Assembly: GCA_002360945.1 (NCBI GenBank)
Contig: DERO01000006.1
Coordinates: 248,001-312,000, forward strand
Direction: 5' to 3'
From: Leclercia adecarboxylata
Lineage (GTDB): Bacteria; Pseudomonadota; Gammaproteobacteria; Enterobacterales; Enterobacteriaceae
Length of the DNA stretch: 64,000 bases
This document shows, in pieces, positions 40,730 through 48,709 of the stretch; within the stretch, counting starts at the first letter, position 1; every line of letters begins with the position of its first letter. Both the position numbers and the translations under genes were made by a program. The notes under the pieces are model-generated. The model made no database searches, had not been told where the DNA came from, and was given only the letters and a program-made list of their open reading frames with translations.

Positions 40730-41950
40730 TTAACCCTGTAACAGACGGATCAGCAGGGAGCCGTTATACATCGCGTCTTTCACCAGCGCCGCACCGGCCA
40801 TCGTCCCCTGATTGGTGAACTGAGTACTCTCGACCACGATATGTTTACTATAGGCAGGCAGGGACTGTTGGCGGATGGAGTCGGCAATTGCCGGGAAGAG
40901 AACGCCTGCCGCCTGGCTCAGAGGCGAGCCTATCAGGATCTTTTGCGGGTTAAAGAGGTTAACCATGATGGCAATGATGCGCCCGACGTTGATGCCGACG
41001 CCGGTAATGATATCTTTTGCCAGCAGATCGCCCTGCTGAGCGGCCGCGCACAGCGACTCCACCGTCAGGGGCTGACCATGGAGCGTTGAGCTCATCGACT
41101 GACCGAGCCGGAGCTGGGCCAGTTCCAGCACGCTGTCTACGCTGGCAATGGTCTCCAGACAGCCATGGTTACCGCAGTAACAGCGCTTGCCGTAGGGATC
41201 GACCTGAGTGTGACCAATCTCCACCAGACTACTGCTCCCGGCGTGCAACAGGCGGCCATCGGTGATCACCCCGGCCCCCACGTTGTGGTCGATGACCACC
41301 TGAATCACGTCCCGCGCCCCGCGTGAGGCCCCGAACAGCGCCTCTGCCATGGTCCAGGCGCTGATATCATGCTGGATATAAACCGGCACGCCGGTGTGGT
41401 TTTTCAGCACTTCGCCGAGCGGCATCTCTTTGACGTCGTCGTAGAACGGCATCCGGTGGACAATGCCGTTTTCGGTATCAATGATGCCGGGCATGGTGAT
41501 AGCGATGGCAGTCAGACGTTCCAGCTTCTGCTGGTGATGAATGAAGAATTGATCGATCAGCGCGGTGATGCGCACCTCAAGCGGCAGCTCGGCCTTAAGC
41601 TCCAGCGGGAGTTGCTCTTCCACTACCAGCTTGCTGCTGAGATCGCGCAGCGCCAGGTAGATTTCGCCCCGGCTGATGCGCAACGAGAGGTAGTGCCAGG
41701 CTTCGGTTTCCACCACCAGCCCCACAGCCGGACGACCCCGGCTGCCCGGCTCCTGAATTTCCGTCTCCTGCACCAGATGCGCTTCGAGCATTTCTCGTAC
41801 GATCTTGGTAATACTGGCAGGTGCCAGTTGCGCAAGGCGGGAAAGATCGATGCGCGAGACCGGCCCAAGCTGATCAATCAGGCGATATACCGCACCCGCA
41901 TTGGTCTGCTTAATCTGATCGATATGCCCAGGCTGACTATCAGCAACCAC
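40730..41950 (-). CDS. mlc: Transcriptional repressor Mlc (ROK family)
   Basis: A 406-residue glucose-responsive repressor of ptsG, manXYZ, malT and its own gene. It starts with GTG (MVADSQPGHIDQIKQTN), as in E. coli, and matches the E. coli length. The HTH is SRIDLSRLAQLAPASITKIVREML. The ROK domain has DHNVGAGVITDG and the zinc-binding HTQVDPYGKRCYCGNHGCLE. The C-terminal helix AGAALVKDAMYNGSLLIRLLQG is involved in binding EIIB-Glc of PtsG. An AAGGGAG ribosome site and a palindromic operator lie directly upstream. Confidence 0.97.
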   Translation of the reverse strand: MVADSQPGHIDQIKQTNAGAVYRLIDQLGPVSRIDLSRLAQLAPASITKIVREMLEAHLVQETEIQEPGSRGRPAVGLVVETEAWHYLSLRISRGEIYLALRDLSSKLVVEEQLPLELKAELPLEVRITALIDQFFIHHQQKLERLTAIAITMPGIIDTENGIVHRMPFYDDVKEMPLGEVLKNHTGVPVYIQHDISAWTMAEALFGASRGARDVIQVVIDHNVGAGVITDGRLLHAGSSSLVEIGHTQVDPYGKRCYCGNHGCLETIASVDSVLELAQLRLGQSMSSTLHGQPLTVESLCAAAQQGDLLAKDIITGVGINVGRIIAIMVNLFNPQKILIGSPLSQAAGVLFPAIADSIRQQSLPAYSKHIVVESTQFTNQGTMAGAALVKDAMYNGSLLIRLLQG

Positions 41951-41961
41951 CACGTACTCCC

Positions 41962-41983
41962 TTATTTTCGAGCTTCGAAATAA
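41962..41983. promoter_or_regulatory. Mlc autoregulatory operator
   Basis: A 22-base near-perfect inverted repeat, TTATTT[T]CGA-GC-TTCGAAATAA, 12 bases upstream of the mlc GTG. It fits the Mlc consensus (TTATTT-CGnnnCG-AAATAA) and sits where Mlc autorepresses in E. coli. Confidence 0.75.
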
Positions 41984-42077
41984 ACTGTGGGCTATGGTGA
42001 AGCACTTCTACAGTAATCGTCAAATTTTTACTTAGCCTTGTGATTTACAGCACATTTTTACCCGGTTTTTTTGCGGC

Positions 42078-42977
42078 TTAGCCGCCTGATGCAGCGTTAA
42101 GCAACAGACTTTTGAAACGTTGTGCCGCAGCGCTGAGCTCATGGTGCTTCGACCACACCAGCCACATCTCTGATACCGCGTCCGGTTCGGCTATCGCCAC
42201 CCAGCGCATTTCGTTCAGCTGCAGGCGTTTAAACGAGGCCGGCAGGATCGACACCCCCAGCCCCGCCGCCACCAGGCCGATAATGGTCATCGCCTCGCCC
42301 ACCTCCTGGGTGATGACCGGATTGATCCCGTGGCGGCGCAGCAGCCCCAGGATGTCGTCATACAGGCCGGTGCCGACATGGGGATCGAAAAAGACAAAGG
42401 GCTCCGGGGCCAGCTCCGCAATCGAAATCACAGGCTTTGTCGCCAGGGGATGATCCCGGTGGATCATCGCCAGTAGCGGCTCGCGTAGTATCCGCTGCCA
42501 CGCCAGGGTATCCGGTAGCTGAGTATTACGCATCAGGCCGAGGTCGAGTGAGCCTTCGCTGAGGGGGACGATCTGCTCCCGGGTGTTGATCTCCCGGGTC
42601 TGGATATGCACATCCGGCGAGAGGCGGCGAAACGTCGACAGGGTTTGCGAGATGGCGCGGATAAAGGGCGCGGAGGAGGTAAACCCGAGGCGCAGCTCCC
42701 CGGTTTCGCCATGATGCAGGCGTTCTGCCCGGGCGGCTGCCTCGTCCACCTGGCTCAGGATCTGGCGGCTGTCGGCCAGAAACTGGCGTCCGGCCGCCGT
42801 CAGCCCTACGCTACGGTTGGTGCGCGCCAGCAGACGTGCGCCCACCTGCTGCTCCAGGGCCTGAATTTGCTGGCTCAGCGGCGGTTGGGAGATATTCAGC
42901 CGCGCCGCCGCGCGACCAAAATGCAACTCCTCAGCGACGGCCACAAAGTAGCGCAGGTGACGCAGTTCGATATTCAT
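42078..42977 (-). CDS. ynfL: LysR-family regulator YnfL
   Basis: A 299-residue LysR protein close to E. coli YnfL from residue 1: MNIELRHLRYFVAVAEELHF, then HTH residues RAAARLNISQPPLSQQIQAL. The effector domain has LRLGFTSSAPFIRAISQTLS, and FVFFDPHVGTGLYDDILGLLRR. It ends near VWSKHHELSAAAQRFKSLLLNA. It is divergent from ynfM over a 122-base region and is presumed to control it. No inducer is established. Confidence 0.93.
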   Translation of the reverse strand: MNIELRHLRYFVAVAEELHFGRAAARLNISQPPLSQQIQALEQQVGARLLARTNRSVGLTAAGRQFLADSRQILSQVDEAAARAERLHHGETGELRLGFTSSAPFIRAISQTLSTFRRLSPDVHIQTREINTREQIVPLSEGSLDLGLMRNTQLPDTLAWQRILREPLLAMIHRDHPLATKPVISIAELAPEPFVFFDPHVGTGLYDDILGLLRRHGINPVITQEVGEAMTIIGLVAAGLGVSILPASFKRLQLNEMRWVAIAEPDAVSEMWLVWSKHHELSAAAQRFKSLLLNAASGG

Positions 42978-43099
42978 ATTTTTAACGTATCATTTGAGAT
43001 TATTAATATATTAGACAGAATATTTACATTTTCCTACCCTGATCCCTGTGGTCATACCCGTCACCAGTAATCACGGGGATGTTGAAGCAAGGAACTTAC

Positions 43100-44353
43100 G
43101 TGAGTCGTACAACAACGGCTGATATCGCCCCGACAGATGATATCGATCTCTTACCGGCCAAAGCGCGGCCTGTTCAGTTAATCAAACGCGGCACCCCGCA
43201 GTTTATGCGCGTCACCCTGGCGCTTTTCTCCGCCGGCCTGGCGACTTTCGCCCTGCTCTACTGCGTGCAGCCGATCCTGCCGGTGTTGTCCCAGGAGTTT
43301 GGCGTGACGCCTGCCAGCAGCAGTATCTCGCTCTCCATTTCCACCGGGATGCTGGCGGTCGGCTTACTCTTTACCGGCCCGCTGTCGGACGCCATCGGGC
43401 GTAAACCGGTGATGGTCACCGCCCTGCTGCTGGCCTCGGTCTGTACCTTGCTGTCGACGATGATGACCAGCTGGCACGGCATATTGATCATGCGCGCGCT
43501 GATCGGCCTCTCCCTTAGCGGCGTGGCGGCAGTGGGCATGACCTACCTCAGCGAGGAGATCCACCCGAGTTTTGTTGCCTTCTCGATGGGGCTCTATATC
43601 AGCGGTAACTCCATTGGCGGGATGAGCGGACGACTGCTGAGCGGGGTTTTTACCGACTTCTTCAGCTGGCGGATAGCGCTGGCGGCGATCGGCTGTTTTG
43701 CGCTGGCATCGGCGCTGATGTTCTGGAAAATCCTGCCGGAATCGCGCCACTTTCGCCCTACCGCGCTGCGGCCAAAAACGCTGCTGATTAACTTCCGTCT
43801 GCACTGGCGCGACCAGGGCCTGCCCCTGCTGTTTCTGACCGGGTTCCTGCTGATGGGCTCGTTTGTCACTTTGTTTAACTACATTGGCTACCGGCTGATG
43901 CTCGCCCCCTGGCACCTGAATCAGGCCCTGGTCGGCCTGCTGTCGGTTGCCTACCTGACCGGCACCTGGAGCTCACCAAAAGCCGGGGCGATGACCACCC
44001 GCTTCGGGCGCGGCCCGGTAATGCTGGCCTCAACGGGCATTATGCTGGCCGGAGTCGTGTTGACCCTGCTCGGCAACCTGTGGGTGATTTTCGCCGGAAT
44101 GCTGCTGTTCTCTGCAGGCTTTTTCGCCGCCCACTCGGTCGCCAGCAGCTGGATCGGCCCGCGCGCCCGTCGCGCCAAAGGTCAGGCGTCATCGCTGTAT
44201 CTGTTCAGCTATTATCTGGGCTCCAGCATCGCCGGGACGCTCGGCGGCGTGTTCTGGCATCAATACGGCTGGAACGGCGTGGGCGGGTTTATTGCGTTGA
44301 TGCTGTGTGGGGCGTTGGTGGTGGGCAGGAGCCTTCACTGCCGTTTGAAATGA
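43100..44353 (+). CDS. ynfM: MFS transporter YnfM
   Basis: A 417-residue twelve-segment MFS exporter matching E. coli YnfM. The GTG start (SRTTTADIAPTDD follows) has AAGGA six bases upstream and equals the E. coli start; an ATG seven codons earlier is less likely. Conserved blocks are QFMRVTLALFSAGLATFALL and YCVQPILPVLSQEFG, GPLSDAIGRKPVMVTALLL (MFS motif A), MTYLSEEIHPSFVAFSMG, and SWIGPRARRAKGQASSLYLF. Reported as an arabinose or drug efflux candidate; substrate not evident here. Confidence 0.94.
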   Translation: MSRTTTADIAPTDDIDLLPAKARPVQLIKRGTPQFMRVTLALFSAGLATFALLYCVQPILPVLSQEFGVTPASSSISLSISTGMLAVGLLFTGPLSDAIGRKPVMVTALLLASVCTLLSTMMTSWHGILIMRALIGLSLSGVAAVGMTYLSEEIHPSFVAFSMGLYISGNSIGGMSGRLLSGVFTDFFSWRIALAAIGCFALASALMFWKILPESRHFRPTALRPKTLLINFRLHWRDQGLPLLFLTGFLLMGSFVTLFNYIGYRLMLAPWHLNQALVGLLSVAYLTGTWSSPKAGAMTTRFGRGPVMLASTGIMLAGVVLTLLGNLWVIFAGMLLFSAGFFAAHSVASSWIGPRARRAKGQASSLYLFSYYLGSSIAGTLGGVFWHQYGWNGVGGFIALMLCGALVVGRSLHCRLK

Positions 44354-44508
44354 GATCGTACTTTAATAATTTTCATGACAAATATAATAAGTTGAGCTTA
44401 ATTCTTACTTAATTAAAATCAATATGTTGCTTTATAGCCATCCGTTTGCCGCTCTTATACAGTCCTTTAAAGCTCCACTTTATTTGACATTAAATGAGGG
44501 ATTATAAG

Positions 44509-44724
44509 ATGGCGACTCCAGGCAATATGTGGTTATACGATGATGGTGGTGCCCTTTTTAAGGGTGGCTGCGATATCCGCAACAGAGAATTTAGTATTGC
44601 GTTTAAAGGCTTGCATCATTATATCTCCAGGCTTAGAGACAACCTTACCGGGAAACCTACGGGTAAACGCATTCACTCACCTTTGATAATTGTAAGTAAC
44701 GGGGTGTGGAATGGACACGACTGA
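44509..44724 (+). pseudogene. hcp: Truncated Hcp (type VI secretion tube protein) fragment
   Basis: A 71-codon frame whose first 63 residues match the N-terminal third of enterobacterial Hcp: MATPGNMWLYDDGGALFKGG, then CDIRNREFSIAFKGLHHYI, then TGKPTGKRIHSPLIIV. Full Hcp is about 160 residues, so the remaining ring-forming part is missing. The frame then stops after SNGVWNGHD. GAGGGATTATAAG precedes the ATG. It overlaps the next gene by 14 bases. It may be a decayed orphan hcp, or a 5' tag left when an effector cassette recombined in. No other type VI genes are in the window. Confidence 0.75.
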
Positions 44725-45178
44725 AGAAACAAACGGGACCTACTACTATCACGGACACGCCAATGTTACGCCTGGCGAACTGTTTGACCTGATTTTTATT
44801 GAACAACTTGCAGACGGATTGGAAATGACTACTGAAGCCGTCAGTATGATTCTGATTGGTCAACCCTACATCCCTGTTTCAGGGAAACTGTCAAGGGAAA
44901 CCAACACGCCTGGTACAAGTGTAGCCTCCATCGTATCAAGAAAACTATTGGGTGATGCGCGCTTCCCGTTCGGACTCCGACCGAGCGCTCCAATGGGGAA
45001 ACTGTCAAAGCTCAAAATGGTTCCAACAACTAAAATTGCAACATTCATAGGTCGCTGGATCCCTTTTGTAGGCTACGCTGAGTTGATAATTACTGTTCAG
45101 CTTGTCTCTAAACGCACCCGTGATAAATACAACCTCATAGCAAGACCCTCCGACCGTATACAGTGGACTTACTTCTGA
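44711..45178 (+). CDS. Putative Hcp-linked effector with membrane segment
   Basis: A 155-residue protein, family not named with certainty. It starts inside the hcp fragment (14-base overlap). It reads NGTYYYHGHANVTPGELFDL, then IPVSGKLSRETNTPGTSVASIVSR, DARFPFGLRPSAPMGKLSKL, and a hydrophobic stretch FIGRWIPFVGYAELIITVQLV at about residues 112-132. It ends YNLIARPSDRIQWTYF. I recall similar small proteins encoded just behind orphan hcp genes in enterobacteria, but the activity is unknown to me. The one-base-overlapping DUF1493 gene downstream would fit an immunity or chaperone role. Confidence 0.7.
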   Translation: MDTTEETNGTYYYHGHANVTPGELFDLIFIEQLADGLEMTTEAVSMILIGQPYIPVSGKLSRETNTPGTSVASIVSRKLLGDARFPFGLRPSAPMGKLSKLKMVPTTKIATFIGRWIPFVGYAELIITVQLVSKRTRDKYNLIARPSDRIQWTYF

Positions 45179-45507
45179 TGGATAGAGACTATGAAACAGA
45201 GGTTATCGGGTACATCATGGATCGCTACCCGATGCGAAAACACTGGTTCAAACCTGGTCTCAAACAGGTCACGAAAGAATGGACTTTACTCGATGATTTT
45301 AAGTTCGTACCGGAAGATGCCCATGAATTTTTGTCAGATTTGTTCGAGCATTTCAATATCGAACATTCAAATTTTGATGGTAGAAACTATTTCGAGTATG
45401 AGTACCCCTTCTGGCAAAAGAGGCCTTCGCCAGAGCCTGAGGTAAAGCCATTGACCGTCTCAATGATTATCGAGTCGGCAAAGGCAGGCAGATGGTTATA
45501 TGACTAA
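45178..45507 (+). CDS. DUF1493 family protein (possible immunity protein)
   Basis: A 109-residue acidic protein of the DUF1493 (acyl-carrier-like fold) family. Features: KHWFKPGLKQVTKEWTLLDDFKFVPEDAHEFLSDLFEHFNIEHSNF, then DGRNYFEYEYPFW, then the typical end PLTVSMIIESAKAGRWLYD. The start shares one base with the stop of the upstream gene (TGATG), so the two are tightly coupled. In that context an immunity or adaptor function for the upstream protein is the best guess. An intrinsic terminator closes the cassette. Confidence 0.78.
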   Translation: MDRDYETEVIGYIMDRYPMRKHWFKPGLKQVTKEWTLLDDFKFVPEDAHEFLSDLFEHFNIEHSNFDGRNYFEYEYPFWQKRPSPEPEVKPLTVSMIIESAKAGRWLYD

Positions 45508-45513
45508 CAAGCT

Positions 45514-45536
45514 AAGGGGCCATCCAGCCCCTTTTT
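45514..45536 (+). terminator. Intrinsic terminator closing the hcp-remnant cassette
   Basis: AAGGGGC / GCCCCTT stem with CATCCA loop, followed by TTTTT. It begins seven bases after the DUF1493 stop. Confidence 0.85.
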
Positions 45537-45668
45537 CATACCCGTTCTCTTCAGGTGCCTTCCCCCCTTCTTCGCCTTGCATAAGATGAATCCATGAAAA
45601 GTGCATGAATCGCGTATGAATCACGGTAAACTCCCCTGAACACCTCCCTCTGAACGAGAACAACAACT

Positions 45669-47156
45669 ATGCCGAAAAACGTTTCTTATCAGCAACTCAC
45701 CCGCACCTTCCAGCGCCTGTCCCGCTTCTCCCATCTCTCCTCTATCGCCAGCTGGGACATGTTTACCATGATGCCCGCAGGCGGCAGCGCCGCACGCGGC
45801 GAAGCGCTGGCGGAGCTGAGCGTCCTGCAGCATCAAATCCTGACCGATGTAAAGGTGGCCGAGTGGCTGCGTAACGCGGAAAGCGAAGATCTGAACGACG
45901 TCGAACAGGCCAACCTGCGGGAGATGACCCGTCACTATCAGCAGGCCGCGCTGCTGCCGGAGTCGCTGGTTGAAGCCAAATCGCTGGCGGGCAGTAAATG
46001 CGAACACGCCTGGCGTACCCAGCGTCCGGCGAATGACTGGCAGGGCTTTGCCGCCAACCTGAAAGAGGTGGTGAAGCTGAGTCGGGAAGAGGCCCGCCTG
46101 CGCGCCGACGCCAAAGGCTGCTCCCCTTACGATGCGCTGCTGGATATTTTCGAACCGGACATGACCAGTGCCCGGCTGGACAGCCTGTTTGGCGATCTCA
46201 AATCCTGGCTGCCGGACCTGCTGAACCAGGTTGTCGAGAAGCAGGCGCAACAGTCTTTTGTGCCACCGCAGGGTCCATTCCCGACGGCGAGCCAGCGTGA
46301 ACTGGGGCTGGAAGCCATGAAGTCCCTCGGCTTCGACTTTAACGCCGGTCGGCTGGACGTCAGCGCCCACCCGTTCTGTGGCGGCGTGCCGGAGGATGTG
46401 CGCATCACCACCCGTTACGATGAAGACGAGCTGCTCAGCGCCCTGTTCGGTGTGATCCACGAGACCGGCCACGCCCGCTACGAGCAGAACCTGCCGCGCA
46501 ACTGGCTCGGCCAGCCTATCGCCCTGGCGCGCTCTACCGCTATCCACGAATCCCAGAGCCTGTTCTTTGAGATGCAGCTCGGGCGCAGCAAGGCATTTCT
46601 CAACCATCTGCTCCCGGCGGTGCATGAGCGCTTCGGCAGCCAGGCGGCCTTCACGCCGGAGAACTTTGTCGCCTGGAACCAGCGCGTCAAGCCCGGCTAT
46701 ATCCGCGTGGATGCTGACGAGGTCAGCTATCCGGCGCACGTGGTGCTGCGCTACGAGATCGAACGGGCGCTGATTAACGGCGAGATCGAAGTGGAGGACA
46801 TCCCGGCGCTGTGGGATGAGAAAATGCAGGCGTGGCTGGGCCTGTCGACCAAAGATAACTACCGCAATGGCTGTATGCAGGACATCCACTGGACGGACGG
46901 CGGCTTTGGTTACTTCCCGTCGTACACCCTGGGCGCGATGTACGCCGCTCAGCTGTTCGCTGCTGCCAAAAAAGCTCTGCCGGATCTGGACGATGCCATC
47001 GCTGTTGGAGATTTCAGCGCCCTGTTCGACTGGCTGCGTCAGAACATCTGGCAGCACGGCAGCCGCTTCACCACCGCCCAGCTGATCGAGCAGGCCACCG
47101 GGGAAGATCTTAACAGCCGCTATTTCCGCGACCATCTCACCTCGCGTTATCTGTAA
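45669..47156 (+). CDS. M32 family metallocarboxypeptidase (Taq-type)
   Basis: A 495-residue zinc carboxypeptidase that removes C-terminal residues from peptides. The HEXXH motif is VIHETGHARYEQ at about residues 263-274, with the downstream glutamate in STAIHESQSLFFE (third zinc ligand). HPFCGGVPEDVRITTRYDEDE, KPGYIRVDADEVSYPAHVVLRYEIE and WTDGGFGYFPSYTLGAMYAAQ are standard family blocks. Length is typical. It stands alone between terminators. In the antisense direction a long open frame is a composition artefact. Confidence 0.95.
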   Translation: MPKNVSYQQLTRTFQRLSRFSHLSSIASWDMFTMMPAGGSAARGEALAELSVLQHQILTDVKVAEWLRNAESEDLNDVEQANLREMTRHYQQAALLPESLVEAKSLAGSKCEHAWRTQRPANDWQGFAANLKEVVKLSREEARLRADAKGCSPYDALLDIFEPDMTSARLDSLFGDLKSWLPDLLNQVVEKQAQQSFVPPQGPFPTASQRELGLEAMKSLGFDFNAGRLDVSAHPFCGGVPEDVRITTRYDEDELLSALFGVIHETGHARYEQNLPRNWLGQPIALARSTAIHESQSLFFEMQLGRSKAFLNHLLPAVHERFGSQAAFTPENFVAWNQRVKPGYIRVDADEVSYPAHVVLRYEIERALINGEIEVEDIPALWDEKMQAWLGLSTKDNYRNGCMQDIHWTDGGFGYFPSYTLGAMYAAQLFAAAKKALPDLDDAIAVGDFSALFDWLRQNIWQHGSRFTTAQLIEQATGEDLNSRYFRDHLTSRYL

Positions 47157-47163
47157 TACCTCC

Positions 47164-47190
47164 CGCCGGAGTCGGCTCCGGCGTTTTTTT
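47164..47190 (+). terminator. Intrinsic terminator after the M32 gene
   Basis: CGCCGGAG / CTCCGGCG stem with TCGG loop, followed by TTTTTTT, seven bases after the stop. Confidence 0.92.
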
Positions 47191-47319
47191 CCCTTTATGC
47201 AATAAGAAGATGATTTTGCACATATCGTCGTGCCGTCACTTTCTGTATGAGGTATTGACCTGGTCGCACAATCAAGCCGTTAACGGACCAGGCATAAACC
47301 ATAAATAAAGGGATGAATG

Positions 47320-47871
47320 ATGAAAGGCATTACCAAAGCAATAGCCATAGCTCTGTTGTGTGCGGTGAGTTCCGGCGCTTTCGCCGCCACGACCCCGGCC
47401 ACGGACAACACGCCGCAAGAAGCTTTCGACGATATCACCCGCTCGCTGGACGACCTCCACCCCATTACCTTCCAGGCCCCCGCCGAAAAGTACAAATTGC
47501 TGGTGTTTATTGATAACCAGTGTGTCTACTGCAGCGAAGTGGTGAAAAACGTTAAAAAGTATACGGATGCCGGGTTAACCCTGTCATTTTTGACCGTTGC
47601 CCCGAAATCGATTCGCGACTCGGTAATAGAAGATATGGGGCGCGTCTGGTGTTCCGCTGACAAGACGAAAAGCCTGCAGCAGGCGATGGCAGGATTTTTA
47701 CCTGATAACGACACCACGCCGGCCTGTTCCGATCTGGTTACGCGTCAGTCCGCGCTGGCAGACAGGCTGGGCATCAACGTCACGCCGGTGATGGTGGTGG
47801 TCGAGCCCGAAGCGCGCTCGATTGTAGGCAGTCAGCCCCCGGCAGCTATCCTCGCAGCGCTGAAAAAATAA
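47320..47871 (+). CDS. DsbC/DsbG-like thioredoxin-fold protein, periplasmic
   Basis: A 183-residue exported protein. The signal peptide MKGITKAIAIALLCAVSSGAFA is clear. The active site is NQCVYCSEVVK (CxxC at about residues 67-70) and the cis-proline motif is VTPVMVV. A second Cys pair (VWCSADK and TPACSDL) resembles the structural disulfide of DsbC/DsbG. The N-terminal dimerisation domain of DsbC/G is absent, so it is probably a monomeric oxidoreductase. ATG codons at 47317 and 47320 are both possible; AAAGGG spacing favours the second. A hairpin follows the gene. Confidence 0.85.
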   Translation: MKGITKAIAIALLCAVSSGAFAATTPATDNTPQEAFDDITRSLDDLHPITFQAPAEKYKLLVFIDNQCVYCSEVVKNVKKYTDAGLTLSFLTVAPKSIRDSVIEDMGRVWCSADKTKSLQQAMAGFLPDNDTTPACSDLVTRQSALADRLGINVTPVMVVVEPEARSIVGSQPPAAILAALKK

Positions 47872-47878
47872 CGATAAC

Positions 47879-47907
47879 GCGTACGAGCGGGCTCGTTCGT
47901 ACGCTTT
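47879..47907 (+). terminator. Terminator between the DsbC-like gene and asr
   Basis: GCGTACGA / TCGTACGC stem with an inner GAGC/GCTC pairing, then TTT. It begins eight bases after the stop. Confidence 0.65.
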
Positions 47908-47919
47908 CCCCCGCCTTTG

Positions 47920-47933
47920 TACATTGCGTTACA
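47920..47933 (+). promoter_or_regulatory. RstA box upstream of asr
   Basis: TACATTGCGTTACA matches the RstA site TACATNTNGTTACA with one mismatch. In E. coli, RstAB controls asr through such a box. It lies 105-118 bases before the asr start, upstream of a TATAGT -10-like element near 47976. Confidence 0.7.
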
Positions 47934-48037
47934 CGTCGTCACCAATCACTCACGGAAGCCCCGCAATTTCAGGGATATAGTTCTTTCAACGGCCCCGCAG
48001 TGGGGTTAAATGAAAAACCAAATTCGAGGGTAGGATG

Positions 48038-48430
48038 ATGAATAAAGTATTAGCTCTGGTTGTTGCCGCTGCAATGGGTCTCTCTTCTGCTGCATTTGCT
48101 GCTGACACTGTCGCCAACACCGCGGCACCAGCTGCAACCGCGACCACCACCACCGCAGCACCGGCTGCGAAAACCGTGCACCACAAAAAACACAAAAAAG
48201 CGGCCGTACAGAAAGCGCAGGCTGCTAAAAAGCACCACAAAAAAGCAGTGAAGAAAGAAGAAGCTGCACCGGTTGAGCAGAAAGCTCAGGCCGCGAAAAA
48301 GCATCACAAGAAAGAAGTGAAAAAAGCCGAAGCCGCTCCGGTAGCCCAGAAAGCCCAGGCCGCTAAAAAACACCACAAAAAACCAGTGAAACACGAAGCA
48401 GCAGCCCCGGCAGCGAAACCGGCTGCATAA
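48038..48430 (+). CDS. asr: Acid shock protein Asr
   Basis: A 130-residue periplasmic, lysine/histidine-rich protein induced strongly at low p[22 protein letters not shown] is the same signal peptide as E. coli Asr; a second ATG lies one codon upstream. The mature part has an Ala/Thr-rich pro-region. Then come three near-identical units of [12 protein letters not shown] with [10 protein letters not shown] / [10 protein letters not shown] / [10 protein letters not shown] spacers. Repeat number varies between species, so it can expand or contract by recombination. An RstA box lies upstream, and hairpins and ydgU follow. Confidence 0.95.
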   Translation: MNKVLALVVAAAMGLSSAAFAADTVANTAAPAATATTTTAAPAAKTVHHKKHKKAAVQKAQAAKKHHKKAVKKEEAAPVEQKAQAAKKHHKKEVKKAEAAPVAQKAQAAKKHHKKPVKHEAAAPAAKPAA

Positions 48431-48443
48431 GCCGACTTACCTT

Positions 48444-48465
48444 AACGTGCCCGGACGGGCACGTT
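48444..48465 (+). terminator. Hairpin after asr
   Basis: Perfect ten-base stem AACGTGCCCG / CGGGCACGTT with GA loop 13 bases after the asr stop. It has no T-run, so it may stabilise the 3' end or attenuate. Confidence 0.5.
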
Positions 48466-48471
48466 GGTCCC

Positions 48472-48506
48472 CGGCGCTGAACCGGTAAGGTTGCAGCGCC
48501 GTTTTT
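48472..48506 (+). terminator. Intrinsic terminator between asr and ydgU
   Basis: CGGCGCTG / CAGCGCCG stem with a 14-base loop followed by TTTTT. Read-through would be needed for asr-ydgU cotranscription. Confidence 0.75.
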
Positions 48507-48522
48507 CTATCCGGAGGGCGTT

Positions 48523-48606
48523 ATGTTTCAGCGCTATCGGTTTGAGTTCATTCTCATCACGCTTATTTTATGCGCACTTGTCGCCAGTGTGTTTTATATT
48601 TCCTGA
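48523..48606 (+). CDS. ydgU: Small membrane protein YdgU
   Basis: A 27-residue single-span inner-membrane protein: MFQRYRFEFILITLILCALV, then ASVFYIS. It matches E. coli YdgU (RYRFEFILI-LILCAL) and has the same place behind asr. GGAGG lies seven bases before the ATG. Function unknown; in E. coli it is cotranscribed with asr under acid conditions. Confidence 0.9.
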   Translation: MFQRYRFEFILITLILCALVASVFYIS

Positions 48607-48709
48607 GTGTAGCACGCTGATTTTACTCCCACTTTCGCGCTGTCCCGTCTATAGTTAATAACCAGGGTTCATATTTAATAATCATAATTATCCCCCTTCA
48701 GAGTGTGAT

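Noticed and set aside
45621..47135. 504-codon open frame antisense to the M32 peptidase
   Set aside because: Long antisense frame caused by GC-rich codon usage; no ribosome site, no recognisable domain, and the sense strand has full HETGH metallopeptidase motifs.
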